Shown piece by piece: positions 34,255 through 41,667 of a stretch of 64,000 nt of DNA. The notes beneath the pieces are model-generated. The model saw nothing but the letters and a program-made list of their open reading frames with translations. It was not told where the DNA came from and did not search any database. The position numbers were made by a program, and so were the translations under genes. Every line of letters starts with the position of its first letter. Position 1 is the first letter of the stretch. The stretch comes from Streptomyces sp. NRRL S-350 (lineage in GTDB: Bacteria > Actinomycetota > Actinomycetes > Streptomycetales > Streptomycetaceae): contig NZ_JOHO01000032.1 in assembly GCF_000719705.1 (NCBI RefSeq), forward strand, positions 10,689-74,688. The letters are read 5' to 3'.

Positions 34255-34682
34255 GCGGCAGCCCCCTCGGGGGTGATGCGGCACCAGACGGACTTGCCGA
34301 CGCCGCCCTCGCGCGGCGAGCAGCCCCAGCTCCGGGCCAACTCGCGGACGAGGAGCAGCCCCCGGCCGGTCTCGGCGGAAACGGGGACGTCGCGGAGTGT
34401 GGGCTTCTCGCTGTCGGCGTCGTGCACCTCGATGCGCAGGGCGCCGTCCGGGGCGAGGTGGAAGTGGACGTGGATCAGGCGGTCGCGCGGGACACGGGCG
34501 TGCTGGACGGCGTTGGTGACCAGCTCGCTGACGAGCAACTCGCCGGTCGGCAGAAGGAGTTCGCCGACGGGGAAGGGGGCGAGGAAGTCGCGCAGCTCCC
34601 GGCGGGCCGCGCCGGGGGACTTCCGGTGCCGGGGGAGCCGGCAGGCGTGTTCGGCGGGGGAGGGGGAGTCGGTTTCAGGCAT
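34251..34682 (-). CDS. RsbW-like ATP-binding protein (HATPase_c, anti-sigma family)
   Basis: A 143-residue GHKL ATPase domain: GELLVSELVTNAVQHARVPR (N-box with the catalytic Asn), IEVHDADSEKPTLR (G1 region), ETGRGLLLVRELARSWGCSP (G2) and VWCRITPEG. Stand-alone proteins of this type act as anti-sigma kinases or regulators; they are found beside WhiJ/BldB-like genes in streptomycetes, as here. ATG 34682 with GGAGG upstream is preferred to the longer reading from 34766. Divergent from the XRE regulator. Confidence 0.87.
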   Translation of the reverse strand: MPETDSPSPAEHACRLPRHRKSPGAARRELRDFLAPFPVGELLLPTGELLVSELVTNAVQHARVPRDRLIHVHFHLAPDGALRIEVHDADSEKPTLRDVPVSAETGRGLLLVRELARSWGCSPREGGVGKSVWCRITPEGAAA

Positions 34683-34881
34683 GGCGGGGCCACCTCCGGA
34701 GTGTGCGGGGTGAAGAAGGCTGAGGAAGGCATGGGAATGCCCGGACGATGAGCCCGCCATGATCACGCTGTGTGGCAGTACTCACTACTCCGGGTAGCAT
34801 GCACCTGTGTGGGCGCATCCTGCAAGCGGCGCTTCTGCAACGATGCAGAGATGGCTAAGCTGGATTGACGCACCGTCACAA

Positions 34882-34899
34882 GACGGACTGAGGTCCGTC
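34882..34899. promoter_or_regulatory. inverted repeat in the leader of the XRE regulator
   Basis: GACGGAC-TGAG-GTCCGTC, 7-bp perfect arms, 18 nt upstream of the XRE gene start. It could be an operator for autoregulation or a leader hairpin. Confidence 0.45.
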
Positions 34900-34917
34900 A
34901 GCTGAGAGGACTTGCGC

Positions 34918-35772
34918 ATGGCCGCTGAACCGAAGCCGACCGTCCGTGCCCGCCGACTCGGTTCGGAGCTTCGCCGCCTCCGCGAAGCCGTGAACAAGGG
35001 GACGGAGGACGCGGCGCAGGCCCTTGCCTGCTCTCGAGCCAAGATCAGCCGCATAGAGACCGGTGCATCCGGCGTGCGTCGGCTGGACCTCCGGATCCTG
35101 CTGGACCTTTACGGGGTGACCGGCAGGGAGCGTGATGCTCTCGAGGGGCTGGCGAGGGACAGCAAGAAGCGCGGATGGTGGCACGACTACGGCGACACGA
35201 TCCCCTCCGCCTACGTCGATGTTCTCGGGCTGGAGGACGATGCCCGGTACATCCGCATGTGGCAGACCATGGTCATCCCAGGCTTGTTGCAGACGAAGGG
35301 CTATGCCAGGGCGCTACTGGAAGCCAATCCGGCCGCGGTGCGGCCGGAGCGCATCGATCAGTTGGTCGAGATCCGGATGGAGCGCAAGGAAGTCCTTGCG
35401 AAGCCGGATCCGGCCCGGTTCTGGGCGATCATCTGGGAGCCCGCCCTCAGGTGCCCGGTGGGAGGGGCGGAGGTTCACAGAGAGCAACTGGACCACTTGA
35501 CGGAGACGGCGCAGCTTCCCAACGTCACCCTGCAAGTGGTGCCATTGAATGCCGGCGCGACGGCCGGCGCGTGCGGTGCCTTCGTGATGTACGGCTTTTC
35601 CGATTCGCCTACCGCCGGAGCAGTGTTCCTGGAGACACTGACGAGCAGCCACTATCTGGAGCAGCAGGGCGAACTGGATGGCTACGGGTTGGTCTTCGAG
35701 TACTTGCGATCAACTGCTCTCAACCCCAAGGAGTCGCTGGATATGATCGCGGCCATCGCTGCGGCGACATGA
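34918..35772 (+). CDS. XRE-family regulator with DUF5753 (WhiJ/Scr1-like)
   Basis: A 284-residue protein. N-terminal XRE HTH (residues ~10-65: ELRRLREAVNKGTEDAAQAL, CSRAKISRIETGASGVRRLD). C-terminal DUF5753 (~100-275): YVDVLGLEDDARYIRMWQTM, VIPGLLQTKGYARALL, WEPALRCPVGGAEVHREQLD, NVTLQVVPLNAGATAG. This is the architecture of WhiJ-like developmental regulators and the Scr1 TA-like antitoxin family; the partner is the adjacent DUF397 protein. GAGAGGA 8 nt upstream supports ATG 34918. Lies between a divergent RsbW-like ATPase and two DUF397 genes. Confidence 0.9.
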   Translation: MAAEPKPTVRARRLGSELRRLREAVNKGTEDAAQALACSRAKISRIETGASGVRRLDLRILLDLYGVTGRERDALEGLARDSKKRGWWHDYGDTIPSAYVDVLGLEDDARYIRMWQTMVIPGLLQTKGYARALLEANPAAVRPERIDQLVEIRMERKEVLAKPDPARFWAIIWEPALRCPVGGAEVHREQLDHLTETAQLPNVTLQVVPLNAGATAGACGAFVMYGFSDSPTAGAVFLETLTSSHYLEQQGELDGYGLVFEYLRSTALNPKESLDMIAAIAAAT

Positions 35773-35799
35773 CGATGAGACCAGAAGAGGTGTGAACAC

Positions 35800-36009
35800 G
35801 TGACTGTGCCGGAGAGTAACGCTCGGGGTTGGTACAAGAGTAGTTACAGTGCCCAGGCGAACGAGTGCGTGGAGACCCGGCAGTCGGTGTCGAGCGATAT
35901 GGCTGTCCGGGACTCGAAGGATCCGAGTGGTCCGACCCTCCGGTTCACCGCGGAGGCTTGGGCCGCCTTCATCGGCGGCATGAAGGCTGGCGAGCTCGCG
36001 GACGGGTAG
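35800..36009 (+). CDS. DUF397 protein (BldB/Scr2-like partner)
   Basis: A 69-residue DUF397 protein: GWYKSSYSAQANECVETRQS, MAVRDSKDPSGPTLRFTAEA, WAAFIGGMKAGELADG. DUF397 proteins pair with XRE-DUF5753 regulators; in the few studied loci they affect development or act as small toxins. Starts with GTG 35800, 27 nt after the regulator. All core residues (W-KSSYS, VRDSKDP, W--F) are present. Confidence 0.9.
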   Translation: MTVPESNARGWYKSSYSAQANECVETRQSVSSDMAVRDSKDPSGPTLRFTAEAWAAFIGGMKAGELADG

Positions 36010-36076
36010 ACAGGTCTCGGCAGGAGTGTTCGGGTGCGGTGGTAGCTGTGCCGCCGTCGGCCATCGGAGGGCGGGC

Positions 36077-36370
36077 ATGCTCGCATCGGACTTCGGCAAT
36101 GCTCTGTGGCGCAAGAGCAGTTACAGCGGCCAGGGCGGTGATTGTGTCGCGATCGCCGACTGCGTGCTGGTACCCGGCGCGGGGATCAGCTGGCGCAAGT
36201 CGTCCCACTTTGGCGCGCAGAGCGAATGCGTGGAGATGGCCGGCGGAGTGACCGGTGTCGTGCCGGTGCGGGATTCCAAGGATCCCGAGGGCCCCGTGCT
36301 GCTGTTCCCCGCCGATGCCTGGTCCTCGTTCCTCGCCGGGGTCAAGGGTGGGGAGTTCCCGGTCGGCTGA
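36077..36370 (+). CDS. DUF397 protein with a partial internal duplication
   Basis: A 97-residue protein. Two copies of the N-terminal DUF397 half are fused: ALWRKSSYSGQGGDCVAIAD, then ISWRKSSHFGAQSECVEMAG, followed by one complete C-terminal half (VVPVRDSKDPEGPVLLFPAD, AWSSFLAGVKGGEF). Normal DUF397 proteins of ~65-75 residues have one copy. GGAGG 7 nt before ATG 36077. Follows the first DUF397 gene by 67 nt and is terminated by a strong hairpin. Confidence 0.88.
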   Translation: MLASDFGNALWRKSSYSGQGGDCVAIADCVLVPGAGISWRKSSHFGAQSECVEMAGGVTGVVPVRDSKDPEGPVLLFPADAWSSFLAGVKGGEFPVG

Positions 36371-36377
36371 CCTGACA

Positions 36378-36423
36378 CCAGGGGTGCCCGGCCCGGCGAT
36401 CGCGCCGGGCCGGGCACCCCTGG
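36378..36423. terminator. 20-bp terminator hairpin of the WhiJ-like cluster
   Basis: A perfect 20-bp stem (left arm starts CCAGGGGTGCCC, right arm ends GGGCACCCCTGG) with a 6-nt loop. It lies 7 nt after the DUF397 stop and before the opposing gene's end, so it probably works for both strands. Confidence 0.85.
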
Positions 36424-36478
36424 TTGCTCGGAGCGCGGACCAAGGGACGCCGCCGGTGCTCACCCGACCGTGGGTGGT

Positions 36479-37030
36479 TCAGCGGGGTGTGGCGGGTGGA
36501 TTGGTCGGGCCGACGGGTATGGCCGGGCCGAGCGGGTGGCAGCCGTCCCAGGAGGCGGCCTGTCCGGGCGGGCAGGAGGCGGGGGCGGGCGGCAAGGTGA
36601 GTACCGGCCTGGGTGGGATGGTCCAGTCGGGTGAGGGCTTGGCGGCGGGGGCCGCCGGCTGTTTCCGGGTGGGCGATGCCGGGGCCGGGGTGGCGGGCGC
36701 CGGTGCGGCCGTGGGGCGGGACCGGGTCGGCTGGGTGGTGACCGGGGCCGCGGGCGTGGCGGTGGCTTCGGTCCCGGCCCCGGCCCCGGGGCTGTCCGTC
36801 GTCGGTGCGGCCGCGGGCGTCTCCGTGGGTGCCGGTGCCGGTGCCGGTGCGTCGGCCGACGGGGAAGCGGAATCGGACGGGGAAGCGGAGGGGGAGGGGC
36901 CCGAGGTGGCCGAGGTGCCGGGCGCCGCCGGGGCCGGCGACCCCGTCAGCAGGAGCGTCCCGCCGATCCCGGCCGCGCCCAGCACGCACACCCCTGCCGC
37001 CACGGCGAGGGTCCGCCGACGCCGCGTCAT
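36479..37030 (-). CDS. single-pass membrane or exported Pro/Ser/Thr-rich protein
   Basis: About 183 residues from ATG 37030. A basic start and one hydrophobic segment (TLAVAAGVCVLGAAGIGGTL) act as signal anchor or signal peptide, followed by ~110 residues of Ala/Pro/Ser/Thr low complexity and a small conserved-looking tail with two cysteines (SCPPGQAASWDGCHPLGP). The mucin-like stalk suggests an extracellular protein. No function is recognisable. A longer reading from GTG 37081 is possible; I prefer 37030 because the basic stretch and GAGGA site fit it better. Confidence 0.65.
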   Translation of the reverse strand: MTRRRRTLAVAAGVCVLGAAGIGGTLLLTGSPAPAAPGTSATSGPSPSASPSDSASPSADAPAPAPAPTETPAAAPTTDSPGAGAGTEATATPAAPVTTQPTRSRPTAAPAPATPAPASPTRKQPAAPAAKPSPDWTIPPRPVLTLPPAPASCPPGQAASWDGCHPLGPAIPVGPTNPPATPR

Positions 37031-37263
37031 CCTGTCGTCCTCGACTCTGTCCCCGGGGCCGCCGTCGGCTGTCTTCCGCACTCTTCCTCATCCGTCCGCC
37101 ATGGTCACGCCTTTGAGCTGCGCGGATGCTACACGAGGCGTCAGGACCGGCAGGCCCGTAACCCCTACCGATACGTGACTGATTCGCCCGCCACCCCCCG
37201 CGCCCTACCGTCGGAGACGTCAGCAGGAACCACCGGCCACGCCACGAACTTCCAGGAGCAGCC

Positions 37264-37590
37264 ATGACCGCCTACGCGATCGCCCAGGTCCACTCGGTCG
37301 AGTTCGGCCCCGACATCGTCGAGTACCTGGAGCGCATCGACGCCACCCTCGACCCCTTCGGTGGCCGCTTCGTCGTCCACGGCGGCGCGTACGAGACGGT
37401 GGAGGGGCGCTGGGGTGCGGGCGGCACGATCGTCATCGAGTTCCCGGACCTCGACCGGGCCCGCGCCTGGTGGGACTCGCCCGCCTACCGGGAGATCCTG
37501 CCGCTGCGCACCCGGCACATGACCGCCGACATCATCCTGATCGAGGGCGTGCCGGCCGGTTACCGCGGTGCGGACTCGCTCAAGCACTGA
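37264..37590 (+). CDS. DUF1330 domain protein
   Basis: A 108-residue dimeric alpha/beta-barrel-type (ferredoxin-like) protein: AYAIAQVHSVEFGPDIVEYL, RFVVHGGAYETVEGRW, GTIVIEFPDLDRARAWWDSP, AYREILPLRTRHMTADIILI. DUF1330 proteins have no assigned activity; the fold is used by small monooxygenases and binding proteins. AGGAG lies 6 nt before the ATG. Its end is 6 nt from the convergent epimerase gene. Confidence 0.9.
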   Translation: MTAYAIAQVHSVEFGPDIVEYLERIDATLDPFGGRFVVHGGAYETVEGRWGAGGTIVIEFPDLDRARAWWDSPAYREILPLRTRHMTADIILIEGVPAGYRGADSLKH

Positions 37591-37596
37591 CGCCGT

Positions 37597-38550
37597 TCAG
37601 GAGGCCTGCCGTTCGCGCCACCACGCGACGGTTGCCGCGACCTGCTCCTCCAGGGGTGTCGCCCGTACGGTGAACGCCGTCTCGTAGGCGCCGGAGTCCA
37701 TGACGAACGGGCGGTCGAACTGGTAGCGGGTCTCGCGCAGTTCGCGCAGCAGCGGGGAGAACAGGCCGGCCGCGTTCAGCAGGACGGGCGGCAGGCGGCG
37801 CACCGCGACCGGGGCGGTGCCGGCCTCGGCGGCCAGGCGCTCGACCATGGCGCGGGCCGACGCGGCGGGGGCGGTGGGCACGTGCCAGGCCCGGCCCCAG
37901 GCCCGCTCCTCGCCCGCGACCTCGGCCAACGCCCGTGCCACGTCCGGCAGGTAGGTCCAGCTGTGCGGGGCGTCCGGGTCGCCGAGCACCGAGACCGGGC
38001 GGCCTTTCAGCAGGCCGGGCATCGCCCGGGAGGCGAGGTGGCCGCCGTCGGTGACGCCGGGGCCGAAGAAGTCGGAGGCGCGCACCTCCACGGCCCGGAT
38101 CCGCCCGGCCTCGTGCAGGGCGCGGGCCTGTTCCCAGGCCGCCGCCCGCACCCGTCCTTTGGGGCCGGTCGCGGCGAGCGGCAGGTCCTCGGTCATCGGG
38201 CGGTCGGGGTCCGCCTGGGGCCCGTAGCCGTACAGGTTGCCGAGCATGACGAGTACGGCGCCGCTCTCCTCGGCCGCCGTGCACAGGGAGGACGCGAGGG
38301 CGGGCCAGCGTTCGGACCACTGCGGCAGGGGCGGCGCGGCGCATCCGTGGATGGCGGCGGCGCCGCGCGCGGCCGGGGCCAGCGCCGCGGGGTCGCTCGC
38401 GTCGAGGGCGAGGTGTTCGACGCCGGGGGCGGGCTGCTGCGCAGGGCGTCCGGAGCGGGTGACGACCCGGACCTCCTGGCCCTGTCCGGCCAGCAGGCGG
38501 GCGGTGGCGGCCCCGGCGGGCCCGTGTCCGACGACGAGATGGAAGCTCAC
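37597..38550 (-). CDS. NAD-dependent epimerase/dehydratase family protein
   Basis: A 317-residue short-chain dehydrogenase (extended/atypical) protein. The glycine motif GHGPAGAATARLLAGQG and the strand EVRVVTRSG bind the dinucleotide; GNLYGYG carries the Tyr region and SWTYLPDVARALAEV is typical of the family. The classical YxxxK is replaced by an atypical arrangement, as in NmrA-like and related members. The substrate is unknown. GTG 38550 (VSFHLVVGHGPAG) is chosen because the Rossmann fold starts there; the frame stays open to 38619. Confidence 0.82.
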   Translation of the reverse strand: MSFHLVVGHGPAGAATARLLAGQGQEVRVVTRSGRPAQQPAPGVEHLALDASDPAALAPAARGAAAIHGCAAPPLPQWSERWPALASSLCTAAEESGAVLVMLGNLYGYGPQADPDRPMTEDLPLAATGPKGRVRAAAWEQARALHEAGRIRAVEVRASDFFGPGVTDGGHLASRAMPGLLKGRPVSVLGDPDAPHSWTYLPDVARALAEVAGEERAWGRAWHVPTAPAASARAMVERLAAEAGTAPVAVRRLPPVLLNAAGLFSPLLRELRETRYQFDRPFVMDSGAYETAFTVRATPLEEQVAATVAWWRERQAS

Positions 38551-38697
38551 CCGCCCCACCCTATCCACGCCCCGGTCGGGGCAAGGCGGCGGCGGGGAGA
38601 CCCTGTTGAGGGCCTGCACTTATTAGGTATTTAAATCGTAAAAGAAGATCTATGCTGGCGCGGTTCATGATCCCCGCGCGAAGTAAGGTCTGCTGCA

Positions 38698-40098
38698 TTG
38701 AAGCTGCCCCGGGTGTCCGCCGTCGTCGCGGCCGCCGTCCTGGCCCCCGCCGTCCTCTTCCCCTCGGCGGCCTCCGCCGCCGACGCCCCGCAGCCGGTCG
38801 GCGTCTCGGGTCCCGACACCGCCTCGGGCTCCGCGCCGGACACCTCCGCCCGGGAGACGCCGAGGGACACCGGCAAGGACACCGTCAAGGACGCTGCCGA
38901 GGACGCCGGCCCCGCCGACCAGGAGAAGCAGGACCGCGCCGAGATCCAGCGGATCCTCGCCGACCCGGCGACCGGCCCCAAGGTGCGCGAGACGGCCGAG
39001 AAGGCGCTCAAGGGCACCGCCGCCGACCTGCGCCACTTCCTGCTGGTCGGGCTGGAGGAGGCGCGCCGGCCCGACAACCGGCTGCTGGTCGTCCAGATCG
39101 CGGACCGCGGCGGCCCGGCCGTGCGCAAGGCCGCCGACACGGCACTGCGCGGCACCTACCAGGACGTCCTCGACTTCCTGAAGACCGGCCAGTACGTCGC
39201 CCGCGCCGAGGACCAGGACCGTGCCGAGGTCGAGCGCATCCTGGCCGACCCGGAGAGCGGGCCCGGGGTGCGCGAGGCGGCCGAGAAGGCGCTCAAGGGC
39301 GGCGCGGCCGAACTGCGCGCGTTCCTGGCGGTCGAGCTGGCGAAGCAGCGGGCGATCGACAACCAGGTGCGGGTCGCCCAGTTCCTGGCCACCGGCGGCC
39401 CGGCCGTGCGCGCGGCGGCCCTCAAGGCGTTGAACGGCGACGACGCGGCGGTCCTGAAGTTCCTCACGGAGGGCCGGGCCGCCGCCCAGGCGGAGGACGA
39501 CCGTGCCGAGATCCTGCGCATCCTGGCGGACCCGGAGAGCGGGCCCGGGGTGCGTGCGGCGGCCGAGAAGGCGCTCAAGGGCGGCGCGGCCGAACTGCGG
39601 CACTTCCTGACCGTCGAGCTGGCGAGGCAGCGGGGGGACGACAACCGGGTGCGGCTCGCCCAGATCATGGCCGCCGGCGGCCCGGCCGTGCGCGAGGCCG
39701 CCGGGAAGGCGCTGGACGACGGCAGCGACGCGGCGGTCCTGACGTTCCTCACGGAGGGCTGGGCCAGGGCCCGCGCCCAGGACGAGGCCGCCGCGGCCAA
39801 GCCCGGCACCGGCACCGACACCGGCACTCCCGCCCAGCCCGCCGGACCGCAGCAGGAGCAGGGCACCCAGCAGCCTCAGGCCGTCCGGCCCGCCGCCCTC
39901 ACCGGCACGGGCACCGGCACCACCACGGGCACGGGCAGCACCACGGGCACCGGGACCACCACCACCGTCGCCGTCCCCGGCACGCTCGCCGCGACCGGCA
40001 CCGAAGGGCTCGGCTGGGAGGCCGGCGGCGCCGCCGCGGCCCTGGCCGCGGGCGCGGCGCTGGTCGCGCTCTCCCGCCGCCGCTCCACCGAGGGCTGA
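38698..40098 (+). CDS. ALF-repeat surface protein with LAATG sorting signal
   Basis: A 466-residue exported protein. Signal peptide (LPRVSAVVAAAVLAPAVLF, cut near ASA, residue ~28). Residues ~75-365 contain ALF-type helical repeats in pairs: DRAEIQRILADPATGPKVRE, AEKALKGTAADLRHFL, QDRAEVERILADPESGPGVR, AEILRILADPESGPGVRAAA. A Thr/Gly-rich linker (~400-425) leads to LAATG (430-434), a hydrophobic segment and a final SRRR. That is an LAXTG-type cell-wall sorting signal as used by class E sortases of high-GC actinobacteria. The ligand of the repeats is unknown. TTG 38698 is the start; an AT-rich patch 38620-38660 probably holds the promoter. Confidence 0.85.
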   Translation: MKLPRVSAVVAAAVLAPAVLFPSAASAADAPQPVGVSGPDTASGSAPDTSARETPRDTGKDTVKDAAEDAGPADQEKQDRAEIQRILADPATGPKVRETAEKALKGTAADLRHFLLVGLEEARRPDNRLLVVQIADRGGPAVRKAADTALRGTYQDVLDFLKTGQYVARAEDQDRAEVERILADPESGPGVREAAEKALKGGAAELRAFLAVELAKQRAIDNQVRVAQFLATGGPAVRAAALKALNGDDAAVLKFLTEGRAAAQAEDDRAEILRILADPESGPGVRAAAEKALKGGAAELRHFLTVELARQRGDDNRVRLAQIMAAGGPAVREAAGKALDDGSDAAVLTFLTEGWARARAQDEAAAAKPGTGTDTGTPAQPAGPQQEQGTQQPQAVRPAALTGTGTGTTTGTGSTTGTGTTTTVAVPGTLAATGTEGLGWEAGGAAAALAAGAALVALSRRRSTEG

Positions 40099-40109
40099 CA
40101 CCCCGTCCT

Positions 40110-40143
40110 GTCCCCGGCCGCCGGCACCACGGCAGCCGGGGAC
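40110..40143. terminator. terminator hairpin after the ALF-repeat gene
   Basis: 9-bp arms GTCCCCGGC (40110-40118) and GCCGGGGAC (40135-40143), 12 nt after the stop codon. Confidence 0.6.
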
Positions 40144-40253
40144 GCGGCACGTCAGCCGTCGCGACCGGCGGACCTCCGCGCGGTCCGCTCCCGCCGCCGG
40201 GCCGCGGCGGCGCCGTCGGACTGCCCCGCGAAGGCGCGCCGCGCCACCCCGCC

Positions 40254-40451
40254 TCAGTCCCCGCCGCCGTCGTTCGAACTCCTGCGCCGACTGCGCAGGA
40301 CGCTGGGCAGCACCTCCCCGGCGCGGACGGTGAGGGCCGCGACCAGGCGCGTCCAGCGGGGCCCGCCCCGGTCGGCCCACACCACGCACCCGCACCCGGC
40401 GACGACCAGCACCAGGACCCCGATCAACACCGCACCGACCACCGCGGCCAC
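40254..40451 (-). CDS. small single-pass membrane protein, hypothetical
   Basis: A 65-residue protein with one N-terminal transmembrane helix (AVVGAVLIGVLVLVVAGCGC) followed by a basic cytoplasmic part (RWTRLVAALTVRAGEVLPSV, LRSRRRSS). GGAGGAAGG sits 6 nt before GTG 40451, which supports translation. No known family. Divergent from the cyclophilin gene. Confidence 0.6.
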   Translation of the reverse strand: MAAVVGAVLIGVLVLVVAGCGCVVWADRGGPRWTRLVAALTVRAGEVLPSVLRSRRRSSNDGGGD

Positions 40452-40510
40452 CCGCCCTTCCTCCGCACGCCTCCGCAGGCCTGCACACGATCAGACGTAC
40501 GTCTCCGTGC

Positions 40511-40540
40511 GTCTCAGTACGCCTCAGTACGCCTCAGTAC
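40511..40540. repeat. 10-nt tandem repeat (GCCTCAGTAC-type, x3)
   Basis: Three consecutive 10-nt units (GTCTCAGTAC, GCCTCAGTAC, GCCTCAGTAC), flanked by GACGTACGTCTC on the left and GTCTGACGTG on the right. It lies in the divergent space upstream of the cyclophilin gene; regulatory function is possible but unproven. Confidence 0.7.
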
Positions 40541-40693
40541 GTCTGACGTGTGGATCCTTCCACCCGGTTCGGCCCGGGGCCCGGCGGCTGTGCCAGGATG
40601 CCGTAGCCGGCCGTCCTGGCCACCGCACCAGGCGCCACCGCACCAGCCCTGCCAGCCGTACCGCCCGTACCAGCCGCACCCGAGGAGTCATCC

Positions 40694-41215
40694 GTGCCCA
40701 CCGCCCGGTTCGCCACCCTGCACACCACGGCGGGCCCGATCCGCCTGGAGCTGTTCCCGTTCCACGCGCCGAAGACGGTCCGCAACTTCGTCGAACTCGC
40801 CGAGGGCACCCGGGAGTACACCGACCCGCGTACCGGCGAGCCGGGCAGCGGCCCGTACTACGACGGCACGCCGTTCCACCGGGTGATCGCGGGCTTCATG
40901 ATCCAGGGCGGCGACCCGACCGGCACCGGCACCGGCGGTCCGGGCTACGCCTTCGCCGACGAGTTCCACCCGGAGCTGTTCTTCACCAAGCCGTACCTGC
41001 TCGCGATGGCCAACTCGGGCCCGGGCACCAACGGTTCGCAGTTCTTCATCACGGTCGGCACCCCGGCCCACCTCAACCGCAAGCACACCATCTTCGGGCA
41101 GGTCGCCGACGCGGCCTCCAAGGCCGTGGTGGACGCGATCGCCACCGCCCCGACCGAGGGCGACCGCCCGGTGCAGGACGTGGTGGTCGAGTCCGTCGAG
41201 ATCGCCCACGCCTGA
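40694..41215 (+). CDS. cyclophilin-type peptidyl-prolyl cis-trans isomerase
   Basis: A 173-residue cytoplasmic PPIase catalysing proline isomerisation in proteins. Signatures: TVRNFVELAEG, YYDGTPFHRVIAGFMIQGGD (catalytic Arg), LLAMANSGPGTNGSQFFIT and HLNRKHTIFGQV (the tryptophan that gives cyclosporin affinity in eukaryotic enzymes is His here). No signal peptide. GTG 40694 has GAGGAG upstream. The EF-G domain IV-like gene starts 5 nt after its stop. Confidence 0.93.
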   Translation: MPTARFATLHTTAGPIRLELFPFHAPKTVRNFVELAEGTREYTDPRTGEPGSGPYYDGTPFHRVIAGFMIQGGDPTGTGTGGPGYAFADEFHPELFFTKPYLLAMANSGPGTNGSQFFITVGTPAHLNRKHTIFGQVADAASKAVVDAIATAPTEGDRPVQDVVVESVEIAHA

Positions 41216-41220
41216 CGCCG

Positions 41221-41607
41221 ATGGCCGTCGAAGCCGAGGGTTTCCCGCCCCGCCCGGTCCGCGGCGTGCACGCCCGCTACGTCCGCCAGGCGGGCTGCCC
41301 GGGCGATGTCGCGATCGTCACCGTGGACTTGGAGCCCTGGGAGGAGGGCCTGCACCTGGAGCTCGCCGCGGGCGCCACGGTGCGCGGCGAGCCCGAGCCG
41401 GAGGAGTTGGAGTGCTTCCTCGCGGCGCTGGCCGCGGGGATGCGCGAGGAGCTGGCCGAGCGGGCGCCGGGCCGGGCGGTGGCGCTGGCGGTGGTGGTGC
41501 ACCACGTCACCGTGCACGCGGTGGACTCGCGGGAGCACTCCTTCCGCGTGGCCGGGCGCCTGGCCGTGCGCGAGGCCCTCGCCCGGGCGTACGGCGAGGA
41601 CCGGTGA
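41221..41607 (+). CDS. stand-alone EF-G domain IV-like protein
   Basis: A 128-residue protein. RYVRQAGCPGDVAIVTVD corresponds to the domain IV entry of elongation factor G (KFIRQSGGRGQYGHVxxE) and VHAVDSREHSFRVAGRLAVR matches the domain IV element around HxVDSSExAFKxAG. The GTPase and other EF-G domains are absent and the whole protein is one domain of the ribosomal S5 domain 2-like fold. In EF-G, domain IV inserts into the decoding site, so a ribosome- or tRNA-related role is possible but unproven. The residues at the domain's tip loop differ from EF-G. Probably cotranscribed with the cyclophilin. Confidence 0.7.
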   Translation: MAVEAEGFPPRPVRGVHARYVRQAGCPGDVAIVTVDLEPWEEGLHLELAAGATVRGEPEPEELECFLAALAAGMREELAERAPGRAVALAVVVHHVTVHAVDSREHSFRVAGRLAVREALARAYGEDR

Positions 41608-41619
41608 CCCGGCAAAGGG

Positions 41620-41650
41620 GCCGCCGCCCGGTGTGGGTCCGGGCGGCGGC
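41620..41650. terminator. 12-bp terminator hairpin between convergent genes
   Basis: Stem GCCGCCGCCCGG (41620-41631) / CCGGGCGGCGGC (41639-41650) with a 7-nt loop, 12 nt after the EF-G-like gene and 17 nt before the end of the opposing lectin gene. Confidence 0.8.
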
Positions 41651-41667
41651 GATGGGTTGACGGTCCG

